From Diploptera punctata (lineage: Eukaryota; Arthropoda; Insecta; Blattodea; Blaberidae): a stretch of DNA of 64,000 bases. The position numbers and the translations under genes were made by a program. The stretch is from assembly GCA_030220185.1 (NCBI GenBank), contig JASPKZ010007285.1:1485001-1549000 (forward strand). Reading direction: 5' to 3'. Positions 42,485-51,983 of the stretch are shown here, one piece after another. How positions within the stretch are numbered: position 1 is the first letter of the stretch; each line of letters starts with the position of its first letter. The notes beneath the pieces were generated by a model. The model was not told the DNA's origin. It made no database searches and saw nothing but the letters and a program-made list of their open reading frames with translations.

Positions 42485-42715
42485 TAAATCTTCTTCTTCT
42501 TCTTCTTAAACATAATTTGTACGATTTTCATCCTGTACTTCCAAAATCATCCTCGGAGGAAGACGTATTAGATGTGTATTCACTGTCTATGCATCTCTTG
42601 GCTGGTCTTCCTCTTGTTCTTCTCCCGTCGATTGTTCTATCTTCTTCAGCTCTTTTTGCTAGTAGGTTGCCTTCCATTCTTTCTATATGACCCTTACAAT
42701 ATTTTAGACGAAAAA
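42485..42715 (-). mobile_element. LINE 3' end inserted between A' and B'
   Basis: Reverse copy of the 40,730-40,905 sequence with a (GAA)n tail (CTTCTTCTTCTTCTT on the plus strand at 42,490). It sits at the same position in the repeated unit as the LINE-E copy does in the first unit. Confidence 0.75.
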
Positions 42716-42905
42716 ATATTGAATAAGTAAAAAAGAAAAAGTAAATATAAATTTATATCGTAATCACACCCCGTGATGATTATTCGGCGTTGCCCCGGGA
42801 ATCTACTTATCCCGATCTTCTTGGCATCAATGAGTTGAAAGACAAAAATGGTTATTGTGAGTTATCCGTAAATGGTAGACATATGCCGTAGGGAAGGTTT
42901 TTGTA
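42716..42905. repeat. Segment B', second copy
   Basis: TTGAATAAGTAAAAAAG..TATATCGTAATCACACCCCG..GGCGTTGCCCCGGGAATC..AAAAATGGTTATTGTGAG matches 42,208-42,372. Confidence 0.75.
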
Positions 42906-42954
42906 CATTTTTTTGAGGTACTTAATTCTGTGTACAATAATTTGGAACTATCAC

Positions 42955-43077
42955 ATAATATAATATGGACAGAGAATATAATATGGAAATATCAGGAAAA
43001 TAAAAACAGTGGCTTTCAAGGGCGCTCAACCAATTCGGACAAAGATAATATTAGAAAATAAACCAATAGAACAAGTA
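42955..43077 (+). mobile_element. LINE-F copy, left part
   Basis: KTVAFKGAQPIRTKIILENK then PIEQVQ, the same layout as the LINE-C start. Interrupted by the PLE, with CAACGGAA (43,078-43,085) duplicated at 43,511-43,518. Confidence 0.78.
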
Positions 43078-43085
43078 CAACGGAA

Positions 43086-43510
43086 ACAGATGTAAAAAAT
43101 TAATATAAAATTATGGAATATTCACCTGAAAGGTCCGTCTCCTCAACTGAATTAGTTATTTAACTGTAGCGCTTTCGGGACTTGTCCCATCATCGGCAGG
43201 ATTCAAAACTGGTGTTTCACTGAAGATCTGGTAGAGGGGGTTACATGTATTGGGTTCGTTTTCATTTATCAGGCTGCCGTTGTTTTAGCTGCTTTTATGA
43301 TTTCCATCTCTTCGAGTACGTTTATCTTCGCTGGATTATTTTCTCTGTGCAACCCCCTCTACCAGATCTTCAGTGAAACACCAGTTTTGAATCTTGCCGA
43401 TGATGGGACAAGTCCCGAAAGCGCTACAGTTAAATTATTAATTAAGTTGAGGAGACGGAACTTTCAGGTGAATATTCCATAATTTTATACTTTAATTTTG
43501 AATAATACCT
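43086..43510 (-). mobile_element. Short Penelope-like element with inverted terminal repeats
   Basis: Two arms of about 146 bp (43,097-43,242 and 43,351-43,499) are inverted repeats with few differences. The 108-bp centre, read on the minus strand, encodes NPAKINVLEEMEIIKAAK and stops: the typical LEE.EI.K end of the PLE protein after its GIY-YIG nuclease. PLE copies often have an inverted piece of their terminal repeat (pLTR) at the 5' end, which fits. Each arm carries GATGATGGGACAAGTCCCGAAA, like the core of PLE hammerhead ribozymes but imperfect. An 8-bp duplication CAACGGAA flanks it. It cannot make RT itself. Confidence 0.75.
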
Positions 43511-43995
43511 CAACGGAACACATCATGAATCTTATAAAAGTTGAAACAGATATAAATAATAAACTAAATAAGTTTAATTATATAACCGGAACACTATAAA
43601 TAAATTTAAAAAATAAAGTCACAAAATACTCTATAATTAAATTATAGAAGGTAATGGCAGTTCCTATTATTACTTACGGATCCGAAACATGGACAGTGAC
43701 AACACAACAATCTGCCAGAATACAAGCTGCTGAAATGAAATTCCTCAGACCAATAGCAGGATATCAAAGAACAGACAGAAAACACAACACAGAAATAAGA
43801 CAGCAACTAAAAATAGAGGAATTAAACACAGCAATAGTGAAATATGGAAAGAACACTTAGCAAGGATGACTGAGAACAGAATACCAAAAGCAGCATACAA
43901 CTATTCACCAAGAGGAAGAAGTAGTTTGGGAAGACCGAAGAAAATATGGAAATAGCAGCAATTTGGAGCTAGAACAGGCTAGCAAAAAGCCATAA
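43511..43995 (+). mobile_element. LINE-F copy, right part
   Basis: Continues the LINE-F frame: VMAVPIITYGSETWTVTTQQ then SARIQAAEMKFLRPIAGYQR, a frameshift near 43,855, RIPKAAYNYSPRGRS and LGRPKKIW, and a GACGAAGGAG end. This is the copy without LINE-A inserted at the GATGACTGAG site (43,864-43,873). Confidence 0.86.
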
Positions 43996-44149
43996 ACCGT
44001 GACGAAGGAGAATTTTGTGTATTTAATATGGTTTAAGCAGTGTAAGCTATTTCAGCATCCAAAAAGCGACTTCTTTAGTGCACCGATACCTTTTTGTTTT
44101 TTTTAGATCCGACCCTATAGTACATACGGTAATATGTTAAAGTAAGTAA

Positions 44150-44455
44150 CGTAAAGTAAAGTAATCCCACTACAGGCCTCGGGAGGCCCTTGGGGTAGTA
44201 GGACGTTAAGGCTCCTACTTTTTCTAGACAATCGGCACTTGATGTCAGCCGGGTTGTCAGCCCTGCCTGACGGCCGCCTTTACCCCTGAACAAGCGTCCG
44301 GCACTCATTTCCGTTAGAGGCTGAGTCGACCCCAGGGCCATTGTGCCGCCAGAAGGTTTTAGTCAGTTTAAAAATCCTGACCCCACCGGGACTTAAACCC
44401 TCGACCTTCTGGCTTGTAGTGCAGTGCCTTAACCACTACGCGACGGCGTGCCACT
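44150..44455 (-). mobile_element. SINE-4, full length
   Basis: The minus strand begins GGCACGCCGTCGCGTAGTGG at 44,452, B box near GAGGGTTTAAGTCCC, same body as 8,328-8,624, ending GTGGGATTACTTT. Confidence 0.9.
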
Positions 44456-44484
44456 AAGGTAATATGTTACACACGTTAATTATC

Positions 44485-44790
44485 GTAAGTAATGCCACGA
44501 GTGATTTCCAAATTATCGATAAATTCACGACTCACGAAGTGAGGAGTGAATTTATCTAGAGAATTTGGAAATCAAGAGTGGCATTTGTTAGGACTATTTA
44601 GCGAATAAAATTAAGCTGTTTACTCACAAATCATTATTTAAATATAGTTATTTTAAAATATTTATATATTTAATGTAAACGGCGATGTTTGAAAACAACT
44701 GAGGAACGAATGGTACGCTTCATTTGCTTCTTTTGTTCGTCACTGCAACCAGATCATATTATTTATTGCCAAAGGAACGCAATATTATAA
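44485..44790 (+). repeat. Palindromic repeat P, copy 3
   Basis: Foldback block at 44,491-44,586 nearly the same as 26,541-26,638, then the AT-rich body to CAAAGGAACGCAATATTATAAG. The GTTAAATAGTC end is missing. Confidence 0.82.
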
Positions 44791-45608
44791 GAATGCACTC
44801 TAGTGGAGAAAAAATGAAACACATCAAACTGTATATTAATTCATTTCTGATGCCCTATGATGTAAATGGGACATTCCATATCAAATCGGACAGCAAAAAA
44901 TCTTGCAATTTATTTTTTTAATTTTATGTATCCCTAAATATAGTGAATACATTTATAAACGTATTAATACAGAAATTTAATTTTTATCATTTATAGGTTC
45001 GTAGTTATGATGATCTAAAATTATCGTAAATATGATAAACTAAAACGTTTACTAACTAATATTTCTGAAACAGTAAACAGCAAAAATTTGTTTCAAACAT
45101 ATTTATATAGGTGATATCATGTAGTTTAAGGGTGTCATTTTTATAATTAGGATATTTTTATTTTCGATGTCAATTTTCTGTTTTATGGCGGTTTACTGCA
45201 GTACATATCAAAAAATGAAAACGGAAAAAATACAGGATACTATTCACGTAATAAGGATTAATTTTCAGCAATTACCCTTTTGGAGAGTTGAATAGTTCAG
45301 ACAATATAACTGTTTTTTATTCTATTTTCGTAAAAAAAAATCGCGGATCCACGGCGCATCAGATTCATTTCACGACCAAGGTCGCGCGCGTACTTTATTA
45401 AAAGAGCTTCATCAGTGACTTTTTCAACTGCCATTAAATCAAAAAATTATTATATGTTGTGCTTAATGGAACAGTACCGTAAATTTATAAAAGTGGCGAT
45501 ATTTTAATTCTTACCCAGTAGATATTATTTATCAAATTTTATTGCTGAAGTGAGAAGTAAAGAGCTCTGTTACTTACGTTTACTGTGAATTATTAAACAA
45601 ATTATTTA
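44791..45608. other. Unassigned AT-rich sequence
   Basis: No coding region or repeat partner found. Confidence 0.4.
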
Positions 45609-45610
45609 TA

Positions 45611-46035
45611 ACTAACTCACTCACCGGCTCTGTGGAACCTGTAGGTTCATGGCAGCGCGGACATAAGCTCTCCATACATCCCATCCCAAGCTAACGTTTT
45701 CTAATTATCCTCTGTATAATCTACTTCCCTCAAATCATGTATAATGTTATTCTCCCACTTCATTCTTAGTCTTCCAACTGGGCGTTTTCCCTCCGATTTT
45801 CCTACCAGAATTTTCCAAGCACCTCTTTCATCCTCCATACGTACCACATGACCTGCCCATCGAAGCCTACGAGACTTAACTGTTCTTATAATATCTGGCT
45901 TTCTATACATATCATCTAGCTCACTATTATGTAGTTTCCTCCGTTCACCTGTCTGTTCATCTCTTTTTGATCAAAATATTTGCCTAAGAACTTTATTCTC
46001 AAATACTCCTAATCTTCTTTCCTCCCTTAAAACAA
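45611..46035 (-). mobile_element. LINE-A copy, diverged
   Basis: The minus strand has RRLGVFENKVLRQIF, GERRKLHNSELDDMYRKPDIIRTVKSRRLRW-type blocks and GRLRMKWENNIIHDLREVDY, then a frameshift near AMNLxV. More diverged than other LINE-A copies (for example MEDERGAWKILVGK). Confidence 0.85.
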
Positions 46036-46040
46036 ATTAT

Positions 46041-46455
46041 TTATTTTGTTACAAATTTTTCATTGCAATTAAATGAAATATTATAATAAAAACTCTTACA
46101 CCATTAATTGAATAAACTGGTATAGATGTTTATTATGTTATAATTATTAATTTCAATCTTAAAATAATTTTTTATTGAGTGTACTGTATTGTACCCTGGA
46201 AACTATGACGAAATAGTGTTGTTACAAGATATCACTTCCAAATAAAACCGAATGTTTTAATACTCGTATCACTTCCTAACAAACGAATGAAATGCTGAAT
46301 CAGCGCGTCTTCTTAAAACATCTGTTCCTCTATCAACAATTCTCAAGTTCAGATTATTTACTAGACAGTTGATTTAAATCAGTACGTGTGTCACCTCATT
46401 ATTTTAAGTATTACAATCAAATTTAAAATAATCTTTTATCGTTTTTAACTAACAA
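46041..46455. other. Unassigned AT-rich sequence
   Basis: May hold the promoter of the gene downstream if that gene was ever complete; no element recognised. Confidence 0.35.
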
Positions 46456-46511
46456 GTTTGCAGATTGAAGTGTTTTATTTTATTACTGTACATATAATTA
46501 CACTGTCTATT

Positions 46512-47137
46512 ATGAATAAGCCTAACTGGTGTTATGTGAATGGAAAGTGTTTCAATCCACTCGGACGACGACATAAGAGTAGTTTAAAAAAATTCAGATC
46601 TGTCCCTCCATGGAACTGTGAGGAACTCGGGGTACCCCAAGAACACTGGCTCTCGGCAAAAATATGTAGTAATTGCAGGCTAATTTTAGAGGGTAAGAGA
46701 AATGTTGAGGATGTACAGCCTAACAGATTAACTAATACTGAAAATGAGGAATCCGATGTAACACAACCTAGTAATAATAACGATAGTAATTCCGACATCG
46801 TTAAAGAATCGGCTATACCAACATTAAATGAATCATTTAAATTGATAGGGGAAAGTCCCATTAAGAGAGCAAAAATGTCTCACAATAAATATGTGAAAAA
46901 AATATAAAAGTGTAACTGAGGCAATTAAAAATAAAATGTTCCACCAATTTGACTTCAAGTGAAGAAGAGGATAAATATGAAATTCAGGTTTTGGAAAATC
47001 TTAAGAAGGCGTTTGCTGCTAGCAGTGATAAAAAAGATAAAATCAAAATTCTGACGTTGCTTCCACTCTCCTGGTCAGTAAGAAGAGTACAACAGCATTT
47101 TTATGCATCAAAACATAGCATTAAAATAGCAAAATAG
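46512..47137 (+). pseudogene. Broken gene of an uncharacterised repeated protein family (Cys-rich N-terminus)
   Basis: The frame from ATG 46,512 reads NKPNWCYVNGKCFNPLG.. then SAKICSNCRLIL, a small Cys-rich (CxC-like and CxxC) domain, followed by an acidic Asn/Ser-rich linker. After two small frameshifts (near 46,895 and 46,945) it resumes with a coiled-coil-like stretch and KIKILTLLPLSWSVRRVQQHF, which resembles an LT..P..WS domain of multi-copy proteins of insects and cnidarians that are often annotated as uncharacterised and may come from a mobile element. An in-frame stop after IAK and the end of similarity near 47,137 truncate it. I start at 46,512 because the upstream ATG at 46,458 adds a hydrophobic stretch that does not look conserved. 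The function is unknown. Confidence 0.6.
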
Positions 47138-47179
47138 CATTCAGAATTGTTACGCCTTTAAAATTCCATTGATTCCTAT

Positions 47180-47245
47180 CGAGTTTGAACCCGCGAACCG
47201 CGGAATCGGAGGCGTGCAGAGTAACCACTAGTCCACGATGATGAT
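47180..47245 (-). mobile_element. tRNA-like SINE head
   Basis: The minus strand reads TCGTGGACTAGTGGTTACTCTGC..GCGGTTCGCGGGTTCAAACTC, with A and B boxes; a (GAT)n repeat (47,239-47,262) lies upstream of the head. Confidence 0.6.
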
Positions 47246-48110
47246 GATGATGATGATGATGTAATAATTGTTATAATGATAATAAAAATAATGTAATGAT
47301 GATAATAACAATAAAAATATTTGTTATTGCGCAAAGGACTATTGCCAAGTAGTTCCGTCATTGTTTGTACGAGCGAGCGATCTCCACTCACGCGAAAGGT
47401 ATTGCGGGCAGTCTACACATAGGAGATTTTAGGAAAAATAATTATTGTTGGTAGTTTCCTTTCAAGACTCCACTTTAATACTAATTGCAAAAAATTAACT
47501 GGTGTTCAGGTAATAATGTGGCACTTTTTGATTTTATAATTTTTTTGGTGAGGAAGGTCAATTGCATATTAATAGCATTTACGCCCTTCAGAAAAACGTA
47601 AATATTAACATACTAATTTTCACGCGATAGAGCATAAAATCATGTATAATGTGACTATCTTTTCAAGTTGAGGGAATAGCCATACTTCGAGAAATGTATT
47701 TTATAAAAGAGACTATTTAAAACAATACGATAAATTGACAGCTCTATTACTATTTAATTACACCAAGCGAAGACTTGAAATTCGGTACATATATTCAGTA
47801 TATCATAAAGTTTCACTGTAAAAAAATGGTAAACTTTTAAAGATGTGAGTTCATTTTTCACAATTGTTTTGCCGATTTCGTATGGAATGTCCCAAATATG
47901 ACAATTATATTTTTTTCTGGGGGAAAAAACACATTTAAGAAAGTGCAAACAGTGGTTTCTTTTTTTGGTGGTATAATCAATTGCTACAAATGTTTTATAT
48001 TAACTCCCGCATGCGGTATCTGTTGACATTCATGCACTATATATACAATCAGGTAGCCGTATTTCTTGGAGAGTCAGTCACTGCAAAATAATCTACGACT
48101 TATTCAAAAT
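47246..48110. other. Unassigned AT-rich sequence
   Basis: No coding frame or repeat partner supported. Confidence 0.4.
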
Positions 48111-48112
48111 GT

Positions 48113-48255
48113 TAAAAAGGAGGTGCTTTCTTTATTATGATAAACTTTAGTTTGTAAATTCTAGGCGAAACACGACTGTGATTGGTTGTAAATAAAAAAT
48201 CATTGTAACGTGATTGGTCATTGACTCCCATTTGGGGCATGAGTTAAATAGTCCC
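48113..48255 (+). repeat. Palindromic repeat P, copy 4 (3' end only)
   Basis: AGGAGGTGCTTTCTTTATTATG..CGAAACACGACTGTGATTGG..CCCATTTGGGGCATGAGTTAAATAGTC matches 26,846-26,970. Confidence 0.85.
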
Positions 48256-48325
48256 GGAAAATTTACTAAATGGTGGAAAAAATCCCATTCTAATGAATCA
48301 ATTAGTTTTACAGTCCATAAAGGAC

Positions 48326-48329
<4 letters not shown>

Positions 48330-48374
<45 letters not shown>
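48330..48374. repeat. (TA)n microsatellite, left of SINE-1a
   Basis: About 22 TA units; a short TA run resumes right of the SINE at 48,719. Confidence 0.97.
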
Positions 48375-48376
<2 letters not shown>

Positions 48377-48720
48377 CCACCGCTGTGGTCTCGAGGTAGC
48401 GTGCTGCCTTGTCACGCTGCGGGCCCTGGTTCGATCCCCGGTCGGGGCAGTTTTTCTGGGTGAGGTTTTTATCGGGGTTTTTCCTCACCTGTAAGACAAA
48501 TGTCAGGAAAACTTTAAGGCCCAAACGGTCCCCGAAATCATATGGCCATCATCCTTATAATTATCATCCTTATCATTATTATCATCATCCTTCACCGGTG
48601 TGGAAAGCAACGGGAAGCTACCACACCTACACAATTCCTTAGTAAAGCTGCAAGCATAGCATGAAAGTGCTATGATTGCAGTGAAGGACCTGCCTTCGGG
48701 CAGAATTACTATGGATGGAT
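48375..48720 (+). mobile_element. SINE-1a, full length, in a TA tract
   Basis: Nearly the same as 24,588-24,927, including the CCTTCGGGCAGAATTACTATGG end. Confidence 0.93.
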
Positions 48721-48727
48721 ATATATG

Positions 48728-49230
48728 CAAAGATTACCATATATTTCATTACGTCTAAATTTATCTTTCATCCAAATTTCTGATATTCAAAATATACATA
48801 ATTGTACAAATATCTAGTTACAACATCCATAAGATTGATGTGGATTCTGAGTCACCCTGTATCCAGACATAATGATTGATAAGACAGAGTGCTGGCACCT
48901 GTATATCACAAGAGTTGTGATTATAAATAGTAAGAATTCACTGTCTTACAGCTATTTGGTTGGAATTTGTCACACAGCCAGCAAGTAGTTTGGGTTATTG
49001 AATGGATTGTTCAAGTTGGCAGCACTGTGTGTGGCTTGTTTCAACCCAAATGCTCTTCATTATGAACAGTTTCAACGTCATTACTTGTTACATAGCAATC
49101 AACATTACATCTCTCTATATCCTTATTTGTATGCGGTCGTTTGATAAAGGGCTCTGGGATACACTTAGCCTATTATAAAATAATAATAATATTATATATA
49201 TATATATATATTTTGTTTTTTTTGTTTTTC
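48728..49230. other. Unassigned sequence
   Basis: No coding or repeat feature supported, apart from a short TA run at 49,194-49,211. Confidence 0.4.
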
Positions 49231-49234
49231 AATA

Positions 49235-49498
49235 TTTACACACCTTTCTGTCCCTAATGTTCTATTTTCCTTCTCAATTCGTCTCCATCCATCCATTCAA
49301 TGTCCTTCAGTCCTCTTGTTCTCATTACAGTTATTATTTCTTGCATCCACGAGTTTCGAGGTCTTCCTTTCCTACTTCTTCCTGGTGGACACCATTCCAA
49401 TGTTTTTTTTTTGTAACCTTTCTTCTTGCTTTCGTCGTACGTTCCCATGCCAATTTAATTGCTTCTATCTCATATAATCTACTATTGGATATCTAATA
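49235..49498 (-). mobile_element. LINE C-terminal fragment
   Basis: The minus strand frame reads KKKTLEWCPPGRSRKGRPRN then SWMQEIITVMRTRGLKDIEW, the GRPR..W..E......RGL....W layout; related to LINE-B but distinct. Confidence 0.75.
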
Positions 49499-49502
49499 AT
49501 AA

Positions 49503-49945
49503 TTCAAAGCATTTTAACATATGGTGCTGAAGTCTAGCAAATTCCTACCAGAGAAATGAAAAGAATTTTAAGTACAGAAATGGATGTTTTAAGAAGATCA
49601 TCTGGAAAATCTAGAACGGATAGAATACGAAATAAAGAAATAAGGGAAATTATGGGTGTACAAGAGGAGCCGGACATCATAGACATCATAAAAAAGAAAC
49701 GATTACAGTGGTATGGCCATGTCAAAAGAATGCCAGAACAAAGATTGCCTAAAATTGTTATGGAATGGATCCCAATGGAAAGGAGGAAGAGAGGAAGACC
49801 GAAGAAAACTTGGATAGAAGGGGTACAAGCAGCTATGAATATCAGAGGAATGGAGGAAGATCAATGGATGGACAGAGAGGAATGGCGTTTGGTTTCCGGA
49901 AGACGGCGGCAGCTGCCATGATACCGGATGATGATGCATATCTAA
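49503..49945 (+). mobile_element. LINE-B copy, open C-terminal frame
   Basis: The frame at 49,556-49,921 (121 codons) begins MKRILSTEMDVLRRSSGKSR and shows MGVQEEPDIIDIIKKKRLQW, YGHVKRMPEQRLPKIVMEW and KRGRPKKTWIEGVQAAMNIR, ending in a GGATGATGATG tail. The upstream LTYGAEVxQIPTRE is frame-disrupted. It is the best copy of the family at 1-480. Confidence 0.86.
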
Positions 49946-49949
49946 TATT

Positions 49950-50295
49950 AATTTTTTCCTCGTATGACAGTATTGCCTATTTTGTTTTCTAATTTTGAAC
50001 ATCTTGTTGCTATCATCAAGAAATCCATTTCCGTCGACATAAGTTTTTGTTGTATCTCCAAACTTCAGTTCCATATGTGACAACACTTCTCACTATTGAA
50101 TTATATATTTGTAACTTATTTTTCTGGTTATATTTCTGTCCATAATACTCAATTTATCATTGCTGTTATTGCTCTACCTTTATTTATTCTGTTCTTAATA
50201 TCACTTTCTTGTTTATCCACTTTACCCTCTTTTACACCCAGATACTCAAATTCTTCACATCCTCTAATGTATTCATATGTAACATATGTTTGTCC
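49950..50295 (-). mobile_element. LINE fragment, RT thumb region
   Basis: The minus strand reads CEEFEYLGVKEGKVDKQESD then IKNRINKGRAITAMINSILW and CRRKWIS-like blocks: the part upstream of the LINE-B C-terminus, but in opposite orientation to the neighbour. Confidence 0.75.
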
Positions 50296-50414
50296 TGTTT
50301 AATATGACTATTATTGTAATTTTTTTGTATTTATATGTAAAATATGTTTGTCCTGTTTAATATGACTATTATTGTAATTTTTTTTGTATTCATATGTAAC
50401 ATATGTTTGTTCTG
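50276..50414 (+). repeat. 58/59-bp tandem repeat, 2.4 units
   Basis: TATGTAA(C/A)ATATGTTTGTCC..ATTATTGTAAT(T)nGTATT repeats at 50,276, 50,334 and 50,393. It lies just upstream of a LINE 3' end. Confidence 0.93.
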
Positions 50415-50475
50415 GTGAGTGGAAGAGAAGGCCACATGGCCTTAACTCCACCAGGCTAAATAAATCTATTCTATT
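50413..50475 (+). mobile_element. LINE 3'-UTR end with A-rich tail
   Basis: TGAGTGGAAGAGAAGGCC, ACATGGCCTTAACTCCACC, AGGCTAAATAAATC; same end as 38,820-38,880. Confidence 0.65.
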
Positions 50476-50479
50476 CTAA

Positions 50480-50600
50480 TTTTCCCCTTCTGATCTTCTA
50501 AAATTAAATCTTCGATTTCTGCTCCACATCCCATATAATACGTTTTTTCCAAATTTATTTTCAAACCCCATTATCGTACTCGTACAATAATTTAGTGAAC
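50480..50600 (-). mobile_element. LINE scrap
   Basis: The minus strand has GFENKFGKNVLYGMWSRNRR then FNFRRSEGEN, a non-LTR RT-type scrap. Confidence 0.55.
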
Positions 50601-50609
50601 ATAAACTCC

Positions 50610-50677
<68 letters not shown>
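50610..50677. repeat. (AAT)n microsatellite
   Basis: About 22 AAT units. Confidence 0.98.
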
Positions 50678-50681
<4 letters not shown>

Positions 50682-50799
50682 AATAACATCATCTTGAACA
50701 TTTTCGATTATTTATTATTTCGTGACGCGTGAAAAAGTAGGCCCTAACAACATTTTTTTTAATTTGGAAATTATACACAATATAGTGATAATTTGTGAT

Positions 50800-50886
50800 T
50801 TTTGATCTAGATTCAGTTGAGCCCGTTTCTATAAATCAACATGTTCATTATTTCTTTAGGGTTTATTAGGTCTTCCTCCAACTCTG
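50800..50886 (-). mobile_element. LINE C-terminal fragment, part 2 (interrupted by provirus 1)
   Basis: The minus strand reads VGGRPNKP after the TCTG duplicated site; the preceding residues (HRMDSNRLPNMSFQFNY) are coded at 59,303-59,375, on the far side of the provirus. The reading frame is restored when the provirus and one TCTG are removed. Confidence 0.75.
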
Positions 50887-51615
50887 TGTAATATATATTG
50901 AAGTATATCATAATATATATTGAAGTATATCATAATATATATATATTTTATAATATGAACATTCATTATAATGTATGACTGTCCTAAATTAACACAATTA
51001 TTGACCTAATTGATCTTTTTGTTAAAATATGCTGAAGAATGATTTTAAAGAATTCTGTCATGAATATTTAAATAGGTATTACCTTTGTAGTTATTTGGAA
51101 AAGTCATGCAGTATAAGGGATTGTTACACAATAGGTAGTCTTACCTAATGATGACTTAGCTTTTAAAAGGTCATAGGTTAAGCGCATTCAATATGCTTTT
51201 CAGAAAGGGAGAATCTGGTTACATGTACAATACAACCAAATTGATTCTCACGTATACATTGTAACTACGTCATTACTCAACTGGTAATATGTATGAAACT
51301 TATGATTGTAAGTTAGACAGTTTTTTTTCATCGGTGTTACCGATACCCTGTCTCACGTTTTTTTGTATTAAAGTCTGTTTGTTTCTCACTACTGCTCCGC
51401 TGTGTCTTCTTATAGTTAGGTTTAATCCTATCTACTAACCACATTTCCGAAGAATTCCTGGGGTTGATTCCTAATCTATAAATTTTACAGATATCTACTA
51501 GAACTTCAAGACGATCTTCACCTCCTGACACAAACTCTTACTTATTTTGATTATTATTTATACTTTAAAAATAATCCTTATAATTATAGAAGGAATCGAC
51601 CACCCAGATATTACA
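50887..51615 (+). repeat. 5' LTR of provirus 1 (729 bp)
   Basis: TGTAATATATATTGAAG to CCCAGATATTACA. It begins with a 24-bp AT tandem (TATTGAAGTATATCATAATA). It contains a hairpin ATCGGTGTTACCGAT (near 51,332) and a polyadenylation-like ATTAAA (51,367). Differs from the 3' LTR by a few substitutions and several one-base indels, so insertion was recent. Confidence 0.96.
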
Positions 51616-51640
51616 TGGTGGCAGCGCATCGGGATTGGAA
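51616..51640 (+). promoter_or_regulatory. Primer-binding site region of provirus 1
   Basis: TGGTGGCAGCGCATCGGG follows the LTR directly, where reverse transcription is primed by a host tRNA. TGG at the start is as expected. I could not assign the tRNA. Confidence 0.7.
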
Positions 51641-51964
51641 AACCAGCGAGCAGTGAGACATCCGAAGGTGCGAACGAGCTGGAGAGACTCTTCAATTAGT
51701 CCCAGATAATTCAGAGCCTATCTCGAGGGATCACAACGCTCCAGAGTAATCCACAGGCGCCGTGGTACCCGTAAACGCACCAGAGGAAAGCAGACAGTGG
51801 GTCCTGAGGCCAACACCAGCAGCCACCGACCGCGCTCGAGGACCGTCCTTGGTGTTCAGCCGTTGGCAGCCTGCACCGCGAGAGGAGTCGCACCCTGAGG
51901 GGAGCTGAAAGGCCATCACTACGACTCTGAAACTGTGCTCTCAGACCACCCTACATCTTTCTTT

Positions 51965-51972
51965 AGGTGAGT
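51965..51972 (+). promoter_or_regulatory. Putative splice donor before gag
   Basis: AGGTGAGT, a perfect insect donor consensus, 12 bases before the gag ATG. Errantivirus env is made from a spliced RNA. A matching acceptor lies just before env in provirus 2 (62,981). Confidence 0.6.
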
Positions 51973-51983
51973 CCAATTCCATT

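Noticed and set aside
46458..46511. Upstream ATG for the gene at 46.5 kb
   Set aside because: It would add 18 hydrophobic residues before the conserved-looking NKPNWC start; no support for a signal peptide in such a family.
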